From Chitinophagales bacterium (lineage in GTDB: Bacteria > Bacteroidota > Bacteroidia > Chitinophagales > JADIYW01), in the NCBI GenBank assembly GCA_023957245.1, contig JAMLHJ010000017.1:1-41189 (forward strand): a stretch of DNA of 41,189 bases, in the 5' to 3' direction. Under the pieces are notes generated by a model, which saw nothing but the letters and a program-made list of their open reading frames with translations, had not been told where the DNA came from and did no database searches. The position numbers were made by a program, and so were the translations under genes. Positions 26,660-35,091 of this stretch are shown here, in pieces (within the stretch, counting starts at the first letter, position 1; every line of letters begins with the position of its first letter).

Positions 26660-27553
26660 TCACTCTCCTTCTTCAAACTCTCCTTTGTAATTGGCAATGC
26701 TATTATTGATTTCAAAACCTATCAACAATACACAACAATTGAGATAGACAAATAACATTGACACTATAAATAAGCCCAAAGAACCATATAGCTGATTGAA
26801 GTTGGAAAATAGCTTAAAATATATTTTTAACAGATTTGACAATAATATTAATGAGAATGTAGAAAATATCGCTCCCGCTGAAAAATATTTGAATTTTTCT
26901 TTCACCGCAGGTCCAAAATAATACATCAATGCCACTGTATTGAAAAATGCAAAAAACACCAATAAATACTTCGTCAATATAATCAGCCAGTAGGTATAAG
27001 TATTATACAAGTCATAATGATTCAAAATTTCTCTTATCGTTTTTTCACCCATTATCACTAGAGTAATAGAAACAATAAACATCAGACTCACCAATAAAAT
27101 AATCTTAAAAGACACGATTTGTTTCTGTAAGAATGTCCGCTTCTTATATTTCTCATTTGATTTATCAAAAGCTTTCAACATTGCATTCACTCCATTACTG
27201 GAAAAGACCAATGCCATTAAAAAGTTAAAAGAGGTCACTCCTCCCCTTTGAATACTCAATATGTCAAAAATAGTGGACTTCAACATGGCAAAAATACCTC
27301 CAGGCAATACTCGTTGGAGATAACTCATCAATACCATATTATAATTATCAACAGGCAAATAAGGAATAAGCGAAAAAAAGAAAATAATCGTAGGAAAAAT
27401 AGCCAAAAAAAAGAAGAAAGACATAGACGATGCTCGTATCATCAAGTTATCATTCTTCAATTCTTCAATCACACCATTAAAAGCATCTTTCAATGTGACA
27501 CCTTGAAATCCTGGTGGTGACTTCTGAATTATTTCCTCGTGCTTTTTACTCAT
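26660..27553 (-). CDS. YihY/BrkB-family inner membrane protein
   Basis: A 297-residue integral membrane protein with about six transmembrane segments; the first follows an amphipathic N-terminus (DNLMIRASSMSFFFFLAIFPTIIFFFSLIPYL over residues ~35-66). The family core with a proline-containing first helix and the YYFGPAVKEKFKYFSAGAIFSTF segment near 205-230 are recognisable. Known as 'YihY/virulence factor BrkB' or ribonuclease BN in old annotation, although RNase BN assignment is wrong for the family. Function is unknown; roles in envelope or transport have been proposed. Its ATG directly follows the mltG stop, so it is translationally linked to mltG. Confidence 0.88.
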   Translation of the reverse strand: MSKKHEEIIQKSPPGFQGVTLKDAFNGVIEELKNDNLMIRASSMSFFFFLAIFPTIIFFFSLIPYLPVDNYNMVLMSYLQRVLPGGIFAMLKSTIFDILSIQRGGVTSFNFLMALVFSSNGVNAMLKAFDKSNEKYKKRTFLQKQIVSFKIILLVSLMFIVSITLVIMGEKTIREILNHYDLYNTYTYWLIILTKYLLVFFAFFNTVALMYYFGPAVKEKFKYFSAGAIFSTFSLILLSNLLKIYFKLFSNFNQLYGSLGLFIVSMLFVYLNCCVLLIGFEINNSIANYKGEFEEGE

Positions 27554-28567
27554 TTACCTCAAAATTTTTTCAGCATTTAAAGCTCTTTGATAATTTCTTG
27601 CGTGAACCAAATGGTCTGAGTATTTTTCTGAAAACACATGCTTTCCACTACCAAACACAGCACAAAAATAAAGATATTTATTAGAAGGTGCATTTAAGAC
27701 AGCATCTACAACATTTAATTCAGGCAAACCAATCGGCCCTGGAGGTAAACCAGTATTCATATATGTATTATATGGAGACTGAATTTTTAAATCTGCATGC
27801 AATATCCTTTTGATAGACATATCATTCAAAGCAAACTTGACAGTAGGGTCGGCTTGGAGAGGCATATTTAATCGTAATCTATTGAGATAAACTGAAGCAA
27901 CAGTTCCATATTCTGCCTTGTAATTAGTTTCTTTTTGAACTATAGAAGCCAATACCAACACTTCTTCAGGTGTCAGCCCTAAATTTTGTGCCTTTTGCTT
28001 TCTCTTGTCATTCCAAAATCTCAAAAACTCTTTATTCATTCGATTGACAAATTCATCTAATTCAACATCCCAATACAATTGATAAGAATTGCACAGAAAC
28101 ATGCTCCAAAAATTATCTTTATCAAAACCAAAAGCAGAAGCATTTTCAGCTGAAATAATATAATCTAAAAACGCAGTCGAATCAATATCTAATTTCTTAG
28201 CAACTCTCCCAGCTAATTGTGAGGGGAACGTGATATTATTAATTACAAAATTGACTGGATCTTGATTGCCAGACTTCAATTTTCTCAATGTTCGAAAAGC
28301 AGAAAAGTCACCTAAAATAACATACCTACCGCTTTTAACCTTCTTATCATAACCTAACAATTTGGCAGATAATTCCATCAAATAAAAATTTTTGATGTGT
28401 TGATCATTTTTAAATTGACTAGCCACTTCTTTCCATGTATCACCTTTTCTAATCTTCACTTCCAATTGGTAGTCTGATTGATTAAAAATAGAGCTAAAAA
28501 GCAGTTGATATGCACAAATTGCACCTATCAATATCAATAATAACAAAGGATAAAATATCTTCTTCAA
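27554..28567 (-). CDS. mltG: Endolytic peptidoglycan transglycosylase MltG
   Basis: Cuts nascent glycan strands at the membrane and limits chain length. The 337 residues have one N-terminal transmembrane helix (YPLLLLILIGAICAYQLLF, residues 6-24), a LysM-like region, and the YceG catalytic domain with VLASIVQKET (E203 equivalent to the catalytic glutamate), then VASVYLNRLRLNMPLQADPTVKFAL and YNTYMNTGLPPGPIGLP. Complete. It lies between an unknown helical protein (31 bp before) and yihY (abutting), all on the minus strand and probably one operon. Confidence 0.93.
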   Translation of the reverse strand: MKKIFYPLLLLILIGAICAYQLLFSSIFNQSDYQLEVKIRKGDTWKEVASQFKNDQHIKNFYLMELSAKLLGYDKKVKSGRYVILGDFSAFRTLRKLKSGNQDPVNFVINNITFPSQLAGRVAKKLDIDSTAFLDYIISAENASAFGFDKDNFWSMFLCNSYQLYWDVELDEFVNRMNKEFLRFWNDKRKQKAQNLGLTPEEVLVLASIVQKETNYKAEYGTVASVYLNRLRLNMPLQADPTVKFALNDMSIKRILHADLKIQSPYNTYMNTGLPPGPIGLPELNVVDAVLNAPSNKYLYFCAVFGSGKHVFSEKYSDHLVHARNYQRALNAEKILR

Positions 28568-28598
28568 CCTTTAAATTTTCGTCTAAGTTACAGTAATC

Positions 28599-30092
28599 TT
28601 ACAAGTATCTTAATATTATCTCCCAGAGAAAATGATAAGGCAATACTTCAAAATCATTGACCAAAATTCTATTCTTATTATCTTTTAAACATTCATAAGC
28701 TTGGGCATTCTTTTCAATAATTGCCTTTTTATTATATTTCAACTTAGAAATACTCAATATCATCATTGAAAAATCTTTCTCTCTTTGTAAAACAGTATCC
28801 ACCATTTGCTTGGAATACTTTTTTAGCAATAAACATCTTTCTTCAAAAACAATAGTATCTCCTGCTCTCAACAATTCAATCAGCTCTAAAAATCGAAAAG
28901 AAAGGTAAAAACCCAACTTATCATTGACATAATAAGTCAATTCATTCATTAGTTTGCCAATTTTCAGCCTTTTATTTGACTGCAACACCTGCTCGAATTG
29001 CAACAATTCGCAATATGCCTTATAGATAGCCATCCTTTGTTGGTAGTGTTCAGAAGCAGATTTAAAAGATTTGTGTTTAAAGATATTATTCAATTTATCC
29101 TCAACACTAAGTGCATCTAATTGAAACAATGACAATTTGAGCAGATACTCATTACCTGCCATCCAGTTCACTCCTCCTTCTTGAAAAAGCAAAATCTCTT
29201 GAGACAATTCAGAGATACCTTGAGAATAATTTCCAGTTGATAAATATGTTTTAGCTTTATACAAAGCAGCAATACCTTGCCAAACAGGCTGCTTAAAATT
29301 TTCTTGAGTACTCAGTTGAATAATGGACTGACAAGTCTCAAACATACCTTCTAATTGTCCTAAATATTCACAAACAAACAACTTTGAGCGCAAGAAAAAG
29401 TAAGACGTATCATTATTATCTACAAGAAGCTCTTTATACTGATTTAATTCAGACAATAATTTATTCAAATCATTCTCATTCAAAATTCTTTTTTGATTTC
29501 CCTTTGAGTAATGAACTATCAACTGAATTTGATAATAGGCAAGTGTCGATTTTTGAATTAATGTTTCTTTGTTCAAAAAGTCTTCATACAAATCTTTGTA
29601 AGCATTAAATAATTTTAGTTGACCCAAAATTGCATGAAACTTAGCTAGTTCAAATGCATAAAATTTAGCAATATCATACAATTGAAATTTTTCAGCAACA
29701 TGAATATTATTCTTAATCAACTCAATAGCACTTTTATTGGCTCCAAGTCTTCTTAAAATCTGTATTGTCTGAACGACCTTATTTTGTTCAATTATTGTTT
29801 GTTGATGAGCAGAAAAACTGTTTTTATTCTGGTCAAGAAAAAATATAGTATTGTAAATTCTCGACTTGAGTCTAGATTTTAAACGACGGAAATTTTGTTG
29901 ACTTTTGCGATTATCCTCTTGATATAAATATAGCACAGCATCAAAATCTGTCAGAACCTCATCATTGAGTGAGGCTTGAAATAATTTAGACATTAGTGAA
30001 TTTTCATTCCTTAGCATATTCGCTTCTAGCAACTCAATTTTATCAAGTCGCTTTTTGCTTAAAATTTTTGCTATTTCATTTAAACTCTCCAT
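28599..30092 (-). CDS. Unknown helical (TPR-like) cytoplasmic protein
   Basis: A 497-residue protein with no signal peptide and no recognised domain. It is almost entirely helical and rich in Leu, Gln, Lys and Tyr, with regularly spaced helix pairs suggestive of degenerate tetratricopeptide repeats (for example AIELIKNNIHVAEKFQLYDIAKFYAFELAKFH at about 130-165, and LSTGNYSQGISELSQEI near 290). A basic helix near the N-terminus (QQNFRRLKSRLKSRIYNTIFF, about 64-85) stands out. It opens the mltG-yihY group and is 31 bp before mltG, which hints at an envelope-growth link by context alone. I do not recognise a function. Confidence 0.6.
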   Translation of the reverse strand: MESLNEIAKILSKKRLDKIELLEANMLRNENSLMSKLFQASLNDEVLTDFDAVLYLYQEDNRKSQQNFRRLKSRLKSRIYNTIFFLDQNKNSFSAHQQTIIEQNKVVQTIQILRRLGANKSAIELIKNNIHVAEKFQLYDIAKFYAFELAKFHAILGQLKLFNAYKDLYEDFLNKETLIQKSTLAYYQIQLIVHYSKGNQKRILNENDLNKLLSELNQYKELLVDNNDTSYFFLRSKLFVCEYLGQLEGMFETCQSIIQLSTQENFKQPVWQGIAALYKAKTYLSTGNYSQGISELSQEILLFQEGGVNWMAGNEYLLKLSLFQLDALSVEDKLNNIFKHKSFKSASEHYQQRMAIYKAYCELLQFEQVLQSNKRLKIGKLMNELTYYVNDKLGFYLSFRFLELIELLRAGDTIVFEERCLLLKKYSKQMVDTVLQREKDFSMMILSISKLKYNKKAIIEKNAQAYECLKDNKNRILVNDFEVLPYHFLWEIILRYL

Positions 30093-30326
30093 GTCACAAT
30101 TTCACCAAAAATAGAAAAAAAAATTAAAGAGATATTAAAATAAAACAAAGATTCAAACCATATTTTAGGTAATAAAATCAATACTTTAAGTGCAAAAAAG
30201 ATAAATTAACTAATAATAATCAAGAAATAGAAACGTTAAATAATTAAAATAACCATGTCACGTACAACTAGAAAATAATTATAACGCAACTGAAATCAGT
30301 ATTAATTTTATAAAAATTTAGCAACT

Positions 30327-30467
30327 ATGACACTTTCATTATTATTCTCAATACTATTGGGATTTTTCACAAATACCACCACCCCTATCAACCAACAAGA
30401 TATTGTTAACCCTCAATCTCAAAACGCAAAAATTATCACTGACGATACGGGAGCTATTAGACCATAA
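30327..30467 (+). CDS. Tiny secreted ORF (46 aa)
   Basis: Codes for 46 residues starting MTLSLLFSILLGFF, a plausible signal peptide, then a polar tail (NTTTPINQQDIVNP, later ending DDTGAIRP). It is directly followed by a very strong terminator, and its codon use resembles neighbours, which argues for a real transcript. I see no exact promoter match upstream; 30093-30326 otherwise shows nothing. No family is recognised, and it could be a non-coding transcript with a chance ORF. Confidence 0.4.
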   Translation: MTLSLLFSILLGFFTNTTTPINQQDIVNPQSQNAKIITDDTGAIRP

Positions 30468-30490
30468 TTCCTTTTCGTCTTTTAAAAAGT

Positions 30491-30524
30491 AAAGAGCCTG
30501 CTTCCCCCGAGCAGGCTCTTTTTG
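30491..30524 (+). terminator. Strong Rho-independent terminator
   Basis: Perfect 12-bp stem AAAGAGCCTGCT (30491-30502) with AGCAGGCTCTTT (30510-30521), 7-nt loop TCCCCCG, then further T residues. It ends the transcript of the tiny ORF at 30327. Confidence 0.85.
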
Positions 30525-30555
30525 TGTGTTGTGTTGTGTGTGTGTGTTGTGTGTA
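30523..30555. repeat. GT-rich tract
   Basis: A run of GTGT and GTTGT units directly after the terminator. Similar GT tracts occur in the two units at 34716-34740 and 35028-35048. From here to 30812 (about 260 bp) I see no gene. Confidence 0.7.
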
Positions 30556-30812
30556 TAGAGAATTTGAAAAGAGGGCATTGGAATAATATTAAATTGCTTA
30601 ATTGCTTTTAACAATATCAAAGGTATAATCAAAGTCCTCATTCTCCAAACATAATAATAAAGTTTTGTGACATAGTTAAATCATCAAATTAACAATCAGG
30701 AACTAATCATTCAACCCTATTTTTATTCTTACATTCTCCACACTTCAATCTTACTTGCTTACTATTAGCACAATATTTTCATAGCTTTACAAGAAATACT
30801 CAAATTTGTTTT

Positions 30813-31775
30813 ATGTTGAATATTGTTGTCATTGATGGATATACATTAAATCCAGGAGATCTAAATCTAGAAAAGCTAAATCAATTAGGTCATGTAACAA
30901 TATACAATAGAAGTTCAAAAGAAGTTTTAGTAGAAAGACTTAAAGATGCTCAAATTGCAATTGTCAACAAAGTAATTTTCGACCAACTACTTATTGATCA
31001 ACTTCCTCAATTAAGATATATTGCAATAACAGCAACTGGTTATAATAATTTAGATATCAAGTATTTAAATCAAAAAAACATTCTAGCTTCAAATGTTAGT
31101 AATTATGGCTCACATGCTGTTGCCCAACATACGATTGCACTGCTTTTAGAACTCACGAATCATGTAGCAGTTCATCATCAAGATTGCATCAATAACAAAT
31201 GGAACCAAACTCAAGATTTCTGTTTTTGGACACAGCCTATGAAAGAATTATATCAAAAGAAGCTCGGCATTATCGGCATGGGTAATATCGGTCAACAAGT
31301 CGCTAGAATTGGGCAAGCATTGGGAATGGATATTTATTATAATAGCAGAGAAGATAAATGTATCTCAGGCATGAATTATGTCGAAAAGCCAGAAGATGTT
31401 TTTAAAATTTGTGACATTGTTAGTTTGCATTGTTCTTTAAATCAACAAACTCATCAACTCATCAATCGAGAAACTTTATCATTATTTCGACCAGAAGCTA
31501 TATTAATCAATACTTCCAGAGGTGGGCTTATTGATGAAATTGCTTTAAAAGATGCTTTAGATAACAATATAATTGCAGGTGCAGGATTAGATGTTTTAAA
31601 TGTAGAACCACCTACTGATACGCAGCATCCATTAATTCACCACCCCAAATGTATAGTAACGCCACATAATGCATGGTCACCAATCGAAACAAGACAACGT
31701 TTATTTGATATGGTGGTAGATAATATACAATCCTATATTGATGGTAGCCCAAAAAACATCATCAAAGCTTCTTAA
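30813..31775 (+). CDS. D-2-hydroxyacid dehydrogenase (NAD-dependent)
   Basis: A 320-residue member of the D-isomer 2-hydroxyacid dehydrogenase family, reducing a 2-keto acid (hydroxypyruvate, glyoxylate or similar) with NAD(P)H. The Rossmann motif GMGNIG is at 155-160. Catalytic residues are in place: Arg in INTSRGG (R236), Glu in NVEPP (E265) and His in TPHNAW (H285). The closest general pattern is glycerate dehydrogenase/hydroxypyruvate reductase, but the exact substrate is not certain. It precedes fmt by 61 bp and may be co-transcribed or not; a possible promoter lies between them. Confidence 0.9.
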   Translation: MLNIVVIDGYTLNPGDLNLEKLNQLGHVTIYNRSSKEVLVERLKDAQIAIVNKVIFDQLLIDQLPQLRYIAITATGYNNLDIKYLNQKNILASNVSNYGSHAVAQHTIALLLELTNHVAVHHQDCINNKWNQTQDFCFWTQPMKELYQKKLGIIGMGNIGQQVARIGQALGMDIYYNSREDKCISGMNYVEKPEDVFKICDIVSLHCSLNQQTHQLINRETLSLFRPEAILINTSRGGLIDEIALKDALDNNIIAGAGLDVLNVEPPTDTQHPLIHHPKCIVTPHNAWSPIETRQRLFDMVVDNIQSYIDGSPKNIIKAS

Positions 31776-31800
31776 TATTTTTATTCCTAAGTTCAGAACA

Positions 31801-31832
31801 TTGAGTGAATCGTACATCTTTTTGTAATTTTA
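31801..31832 (+). promoter_or_regulatory. Possible promoter for fmt
   Basis: TTG at 31801-31803, a 21-nt spacer, then TAATTTTA at 31825-31832 (one mismatch from TAnnTTTG), 4 nt before the ATG. The distance is very short, so confidence is low. Confidence 0.25.
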
Positions 31833-31836
31833 CATC

Positions 31837-32754
31837 ATGTCAAGAAAGTTGAAAATTATCTTCATGGGAACTCCAGCTTTTGCTGTAGAAAGTTTGGACA
31901 CATTGGTGAAAAACGGTTATGAAATCGCTGCTGTAGTAACTAGCCCAGACAAACCATCAGGAAGAGGACAAAAAGTAAATATTTCGGCAGTCAAACAATA
32001 TGCTTTAGATAACAAGCTTCCTATTTTACAGCCTGTAAAATTAAAAGATAGTGATTTTATCCAAGCTCTAAAAGATATCAATGCCAACCTATTTATCGTA
32101 GTTGCATTCAGAATGTTGCCAGAGATAGTTTGGAATATGCCAGAATTTGGGACTTTCAACCTCCACGCAAGTCTTTTACCTCAATATCGTGGCGCTGCTC
32201 CGATTAATTGGGCAATAATCAATGGAGAAACACAAACGGGTGTTACCTCATTTTTTCTACAACATGAAATCGACACTGGAGATATTTTATTCAATAAATC
32301 TATAGCTATTTCACCAGAAGATAATGCTGGAACACTCCATGATAAACTTATGTATCTTGGAGCTGAGGTGACATTAAAAACAGTAAAAGCAATTGAGTCC
32401 AATCAAATCAGCCCCCAAGCTCAACCTCTAGTTCCAATCATTCATGCACCAAAAATATTTAAAGAAGATGGTTTGCTGAACTTTGATGATTCAGTCACCC
32501 ATGTACATAATAAAGTCAGAGGACTTTCTCCATATCCTGGTGCTTACACCTATCTCAATGAAAAAATATTAAAGGTATTTGAAACTAAAGGAGAACTAAA
32601 CGATGAACAAAAAGCTATAGGCACTATCGAAACTGACCAAAAGACCTTTATAAAAATTCGTTGCCAAGATGGATGGCTTTATATTTTAACTCTTCAATTA
32701 GAAGGTAAAAAGAAAATGAATGTGCAAGATTTTTTGAAAGGAAATAGATTATAA
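31837..32754 (+). CDS. fmt: Methionyl-tRNA formyltransferase
   Basis: Formylates initiator Met-tRNA using 10-formyltetrahydrofolate. The 305 residues carry the catalytic triad of the family: N108 and H110 in FNLHASLLP and D146 in HEIDTGDI, plus the folate-binding loop QYRGAAPINWAIINGE. The C-terminal domain (about 205-305, VRGLSPYPGAYT) that binds tRNA is complete. Its TAA is immediately followed by the stop codon of the convergent GH3-like gene, with no terminator between them. Confidence 0.96.
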   Translation: MSRKLKIIFMGTPAFAVESLDTLVKNGYEIAAVVTSPDKPSGRGQKVNISAVKQYALDNKLPILQPVKLKDSDFIQALKDINANLFIVVAFRMLPEIVWNMPEFGTFNLHASLLPQYRGAAPINWAIINGETQTGVTSFFLQHEIDTGDILFNKSIAISPEDNAGTLHDKLMYLGAEVTLKTVKAIESNQISPQAQPLVPIIHAPKIFKEDGLLNFDDSVTHVHNKVRGLSPYPGAYTYLNEKILKVFETKGELNDEQKAIGTIETDQKTFIKIRCQDGWLYILTLQLEGKKKMNVQDFLKGNRL

Positions 32755-34272
32755 TTAAGCATTCATCAGATTGAAAAGTTCTTCTATCAATATTCTATCA
32801 TTTGATAGTTTAGGTACTTTATTTTGTGCTCCAATTTTTGCTTTTGATTTCAACCATTTATAAAACAAACCTTGAGGGGCTTTATAAATTTTAGGAAATG
32901 ACAATGCTAATTCTTTAAATCTTTTGGCTTCATAGTCTGAATTGACCATTTTTAAAGTATTGTCCAAAACTTCAGCAAATAACAACTCATCCTCTGGAGA
33001 TTTTTCAAATTCAATCACCCATTCATGAGTGCCATTTCCGTCCATATTGAAAAATTTAGGAGCTACAGTATAATCTTTCACAATAGCATTGGTAACATGA
33101 GCCGCCTTAATAATAGCTGTATCCGTATTTTCTACAATCAATTCCTCTCCGAAAGCATTGATATAAGATTTAGTTCGCCCAGTTACTTTAATTCTATAAG
33201 GCAAAGTCGAAGTAAATTGAACCGTATCTCCTATCTTATACCTCCACAAACCCGAATTAGTAGTAATCACAATTGCATACTGCTTTCCTGTTTCCACTTC
33301 ATCTAAAGATAAAATTTCTGGTTGCAACAAATGAGCCTGTTCAACTGGAATAAACTCATAAAATATCCCATGATTAGTAGCTAGTAACATATCGTCAGCT
33401 ATCAATCTATCTTGAAAAGCAAAAAATCCTTCTGATGCATTATACACTTGAAGATAAGTCATATTTGAAGAAGGAATTAATTGTTCAAACATTGCCCTAT
33501 GAGGTTCAAAATTGACACCTCCATGAATATACAATTCCATTCCAGGCCAAACTTCAGCGATATTATTTTTCCTTGTATTCTCTAATATTTTTTTCAATAA
33601 AACGATATTCCAAGTGGGCACACCAGCCAGACTTGTCACATTCTCAGCAATACTTTTTTGGGCTACCAAAGATAATTTCTCTTCAAAATCTTCTTTTAGA
33701 GCAATTGCTTTTGATGGCGTTCTCAAAAAATCAGCTAAAAATGGTTGTTGAGATACCATAATAGCAGAAATATCACCAATTCTTATTGAAGATTGTGCTG
33801 AAGCTTTCTTTTGACTTCCGCTAACAATCATAGACTTACCATTAAAAATCTGTGTATGCGGTTGATTGAAACAAAATTGAGATGTGATATCAAAAGCTCC
33901 TTTATAATGAGCTGAATTTAAAGTAGATTTAGAAACAGGAATAAATTTACTTTTGTCAGAAGTAGTTCCACTAGACTTAGCAAAGTAGTCTATCTTTTCA
34001 TGCCAAAAAATATTCTGCTCACCTTGCAGTGTCGCTTCAAAAGCAGGTTTTAAATCTTCATAATCACTAATAGGAATTGCTTCTTTAAACTCCTGATAAC
34101 TTCTTATCTGCTTATAGTTGTATTTCTCTCCAAACAGAGTATGTGATGCTGATTTTAGCAACCCAAACAGCCATTCATTTTGATGGGTTAAAGCAGATTG
34201 AATATCGTTTCTAACTTGACTTGAGCGCCAAATCATAAACTCACGTATTGCCACATTTTTAAGACTTCCCAT
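32755..34272 (-). CDS. GH3-like (auxin-responsive promoter family) adenylating enzyme
   Basis: About 505 residues in the GH3 family of acyl-adenylating enzymes, known in plants for amino-acid conjugation of hormones; bacterial members have no settled substrate. Family marks: the ATP-binding loop YFAKSSGTTSDKSKFIPVS near residue 100, YNASEGFFAFQD near 285, WRYKIGDTVQF and GRTKSYINAFGEELI near 370-390. ATG at 34272 (MGSLKNVAIREF) is preferred over a TTG three codons upstream. Monocistronic. It may link a carboxylic acid to an amine or amino acid. Confidence 0.85.
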   Translation of the reverse strand: MGSLKNVAIREFMIWRSSQVRNDIQSALTHQNEWLFGLLKSASHTLFGEKYNYKQIRSYQEFKEAIPISDYEDLKPAFEATLQGEQNIFWHEKIDYFAKSSGTTSDKSKFIPVSKSTLNSAHYKGAFDITSQFCFNQPHTQIFNGKSMIVSGSQKKASAQSSIRIGDISAIMVSQQPFLADFLRTPSKAIALKEDFEEKLSLVAQKSIAENVTSLAGVPTWNIVLLKKILENTRKNNIAEVWPGMELYIHGGVNFEPHRAMFEQLIPSSNMTYLQVYNASEGFFAFQDRLIADDMLLATNHGIFYEFIPVEQAHLLQPEILSLDEVETGKQYAIVITTNSGLWRYKIGDTVQFTSTLPYRIKVTGRTKSYINAFGEELIVENTDTAIIKAAHVTNAIVKDYTVAPKFFNMDGNGTHEWVIEFEKSPEDELLFAEVLDNTLKMVNSDYEAKRFKELALSFPKIYKAPQGLFYKWLKSKAKIGAQNKVPKLSNDRILIEELFNLMNA

Positions 34273-34510
34273 CAAGAACAAATTACGTCAAAAGTCTTCG
34301 AAATATTGCCTTCGCATTTAAAAATCGATAGTTATAATGACTAGAGTACCACTATATTTTGGGATAAATATTAAGATTATTCCTAAAAAGCTAGACAACT
34401 AAATAGTTTGCATGATTCTTTAGTATAATTTCAAAATATTCTGCAATCCAATAAAATCAGTTTCACACATAAAGAATATAATACCCAAAGACGCCATATT
34501 CATTTTACCA

Positions 34511-34664
34511 TAATAACCACTACAAAGTGAGCCCAGTCGATATAAAGGCTTAAAATCCTTATGAAACAGAGATTATTTCTTTCAAAAACCCAATATTTTC
34601 AGGAATTGAGAACAACTTTCAGAAATTGAGAAAGATTTAAAAATAATTTTAAAAGAATCAAATC
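34511..34664 (+). promoter_or_regulatory. Operator region of tandem unit 1
   Basis: Two 16-bp direct repeats with a 20-bp period, TTTCAGGAATTGAGAA (34597-34612) and TTTCAGAAATTGAGAA (34617-34632), lie 32 nt before the -7 box at 34665. Further upstream is TAAAATCCTTATGAAACA (34551-34568), also conserved in unit 2. Two repeats two helical turns apart suggest a dimeric activator of LytTR type or similar; the regulator is not identified. The stretch 34282-34510 shows no gene. Confidence 0.6.
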
Positions 34665-34672
34665 TACATTTG
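34665..34672 (+). promoter_or_regulatory. -7 box of putative small RNA 1
   Basis: TACATTTG, exact TAnnTTTG. No TTG element lies at the usual -33 position, which fits an activator-dependent promoter. Confidence 0.55.
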
Positions 34673-34678
34673 AGGTGT

Positions 34679-34787
34679 GATATATCGCCAATATATTACA
34701 TAATAAAAGAGAGGTTTTGTGTGTACTGTGTGTGTGTTTTGTACCATAACCGTAATAGAGTCATCCAAAAGGTGGCTCTATTTTTTT
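34679..34787 (+). ncRNA. Putative small RNA 1
   Basis: Predicted ~110-nt transcript from the promoter at 34665 to a terminator at 34754-34787. It begins around TGATATATCGCCAA, contains a GT-rich stretch (34716-34740) and ends with a 10-bp stem, AATAGAGTCA with TGGCTCTATT, bulged and closed by two C-G pairs around AAAA, then seven T residues. It has no start codon with a credible frame. The same layout is repeated 299 bp further on (unit 2). Boundaries are inferred. Confidence 0.5.
34754..34787 (+). terminator. Terminator of small RNA 1
   Basis: Stem AATAGAGTCA/TGGCTCTATT with one G-U pair, AAAA loop after two more pairs, then a T run. Confidence 0.8.
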
Positions 34788-34800
34788 ATAGGCTATCTAT

Positions 34801-34963
34801 CTATAATTATTGTAAAGTGAAGTTGGTATATCTAAAGACATAAAATCCTTACGAAACACAAAACATTTTTCTCAAAAACCTAGCAAATTCAATCTTTTCA
34901 GAAATTAAGAATCCTTTTCAGAAATTGAGAATAGTTCAAAAATATTTTTTAAAAAAACTGTTC
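34801..34963 (+). promoter_or_regulatory. Operator region of tandem unit 2
   Basis: Same arrangement as unit 1: TAAAATCCTTACGAAACA (34841-34858), then TTTCAGAAATTAAGAA (34896-34911) and TTTCAGAAATTGAGAA (34916-34931), again period 20. The last repeat ends exactly 32 nt before the -7 box, as in unit 1. Confidence 0.6.
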
Positions 34964-34971
34964 TACTTTTG
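34964..34971 (+). promoter_or_regulatory. -7 box of putative small RNA 2
   Basis: TACTTTTG, exact TAnnTTTG, placed like the box in unit 1. No -33 TTG. Confidence 0.55.
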
Positions 34972-34977
34972 GATTGT

Positions 34978-35091
34978 GATAATCGCCAAATAAAATCACG
35001 TAAAGAGTAATAAAGTGTGATACTGATTGTGTGTGTGTGTGTGTGTGTTGTACTTTCAATAAGGTCATCTGAAAAGGTGGCCTTATTTTTT
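34978..35091 (+). ncRNA. Putative small RNA 2
   Basis: Predicted ~112-nt transcript related to small RNA 1: it begins around TGATAATCGCCAAA, has a pure (TG)10 tract at 35028-35048 and ends with a 13-bp stem (35058-35070 with 35075-35087) closed by a GAAA tetraloop, then T residues. A GTG-initiated open frame crosses the TG tract but reads mostly alternating V and C and runs into the opposite-strand gene, so it is not coding. The terminator touches the stop codon of the convergent glpD2. Confidence 0.5.
35058..35091 (+). terminator. Terminator of small RNA 2
   Basis: AATAAGGTCATCT pairs with AGGTGGCCTTATT over 13 positions with two G-U pairs and a GAAA loop, followed by TTTTT. Confidence 0.85.

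Noticed and set aside
30354..30641. Minus-strand ORF over the tiny ORF and terminator
   Set aside because: It spans a terminator and the GT tract on the opposite strand and includes low-complexity HTHTQH-type residues derived from the repeat.
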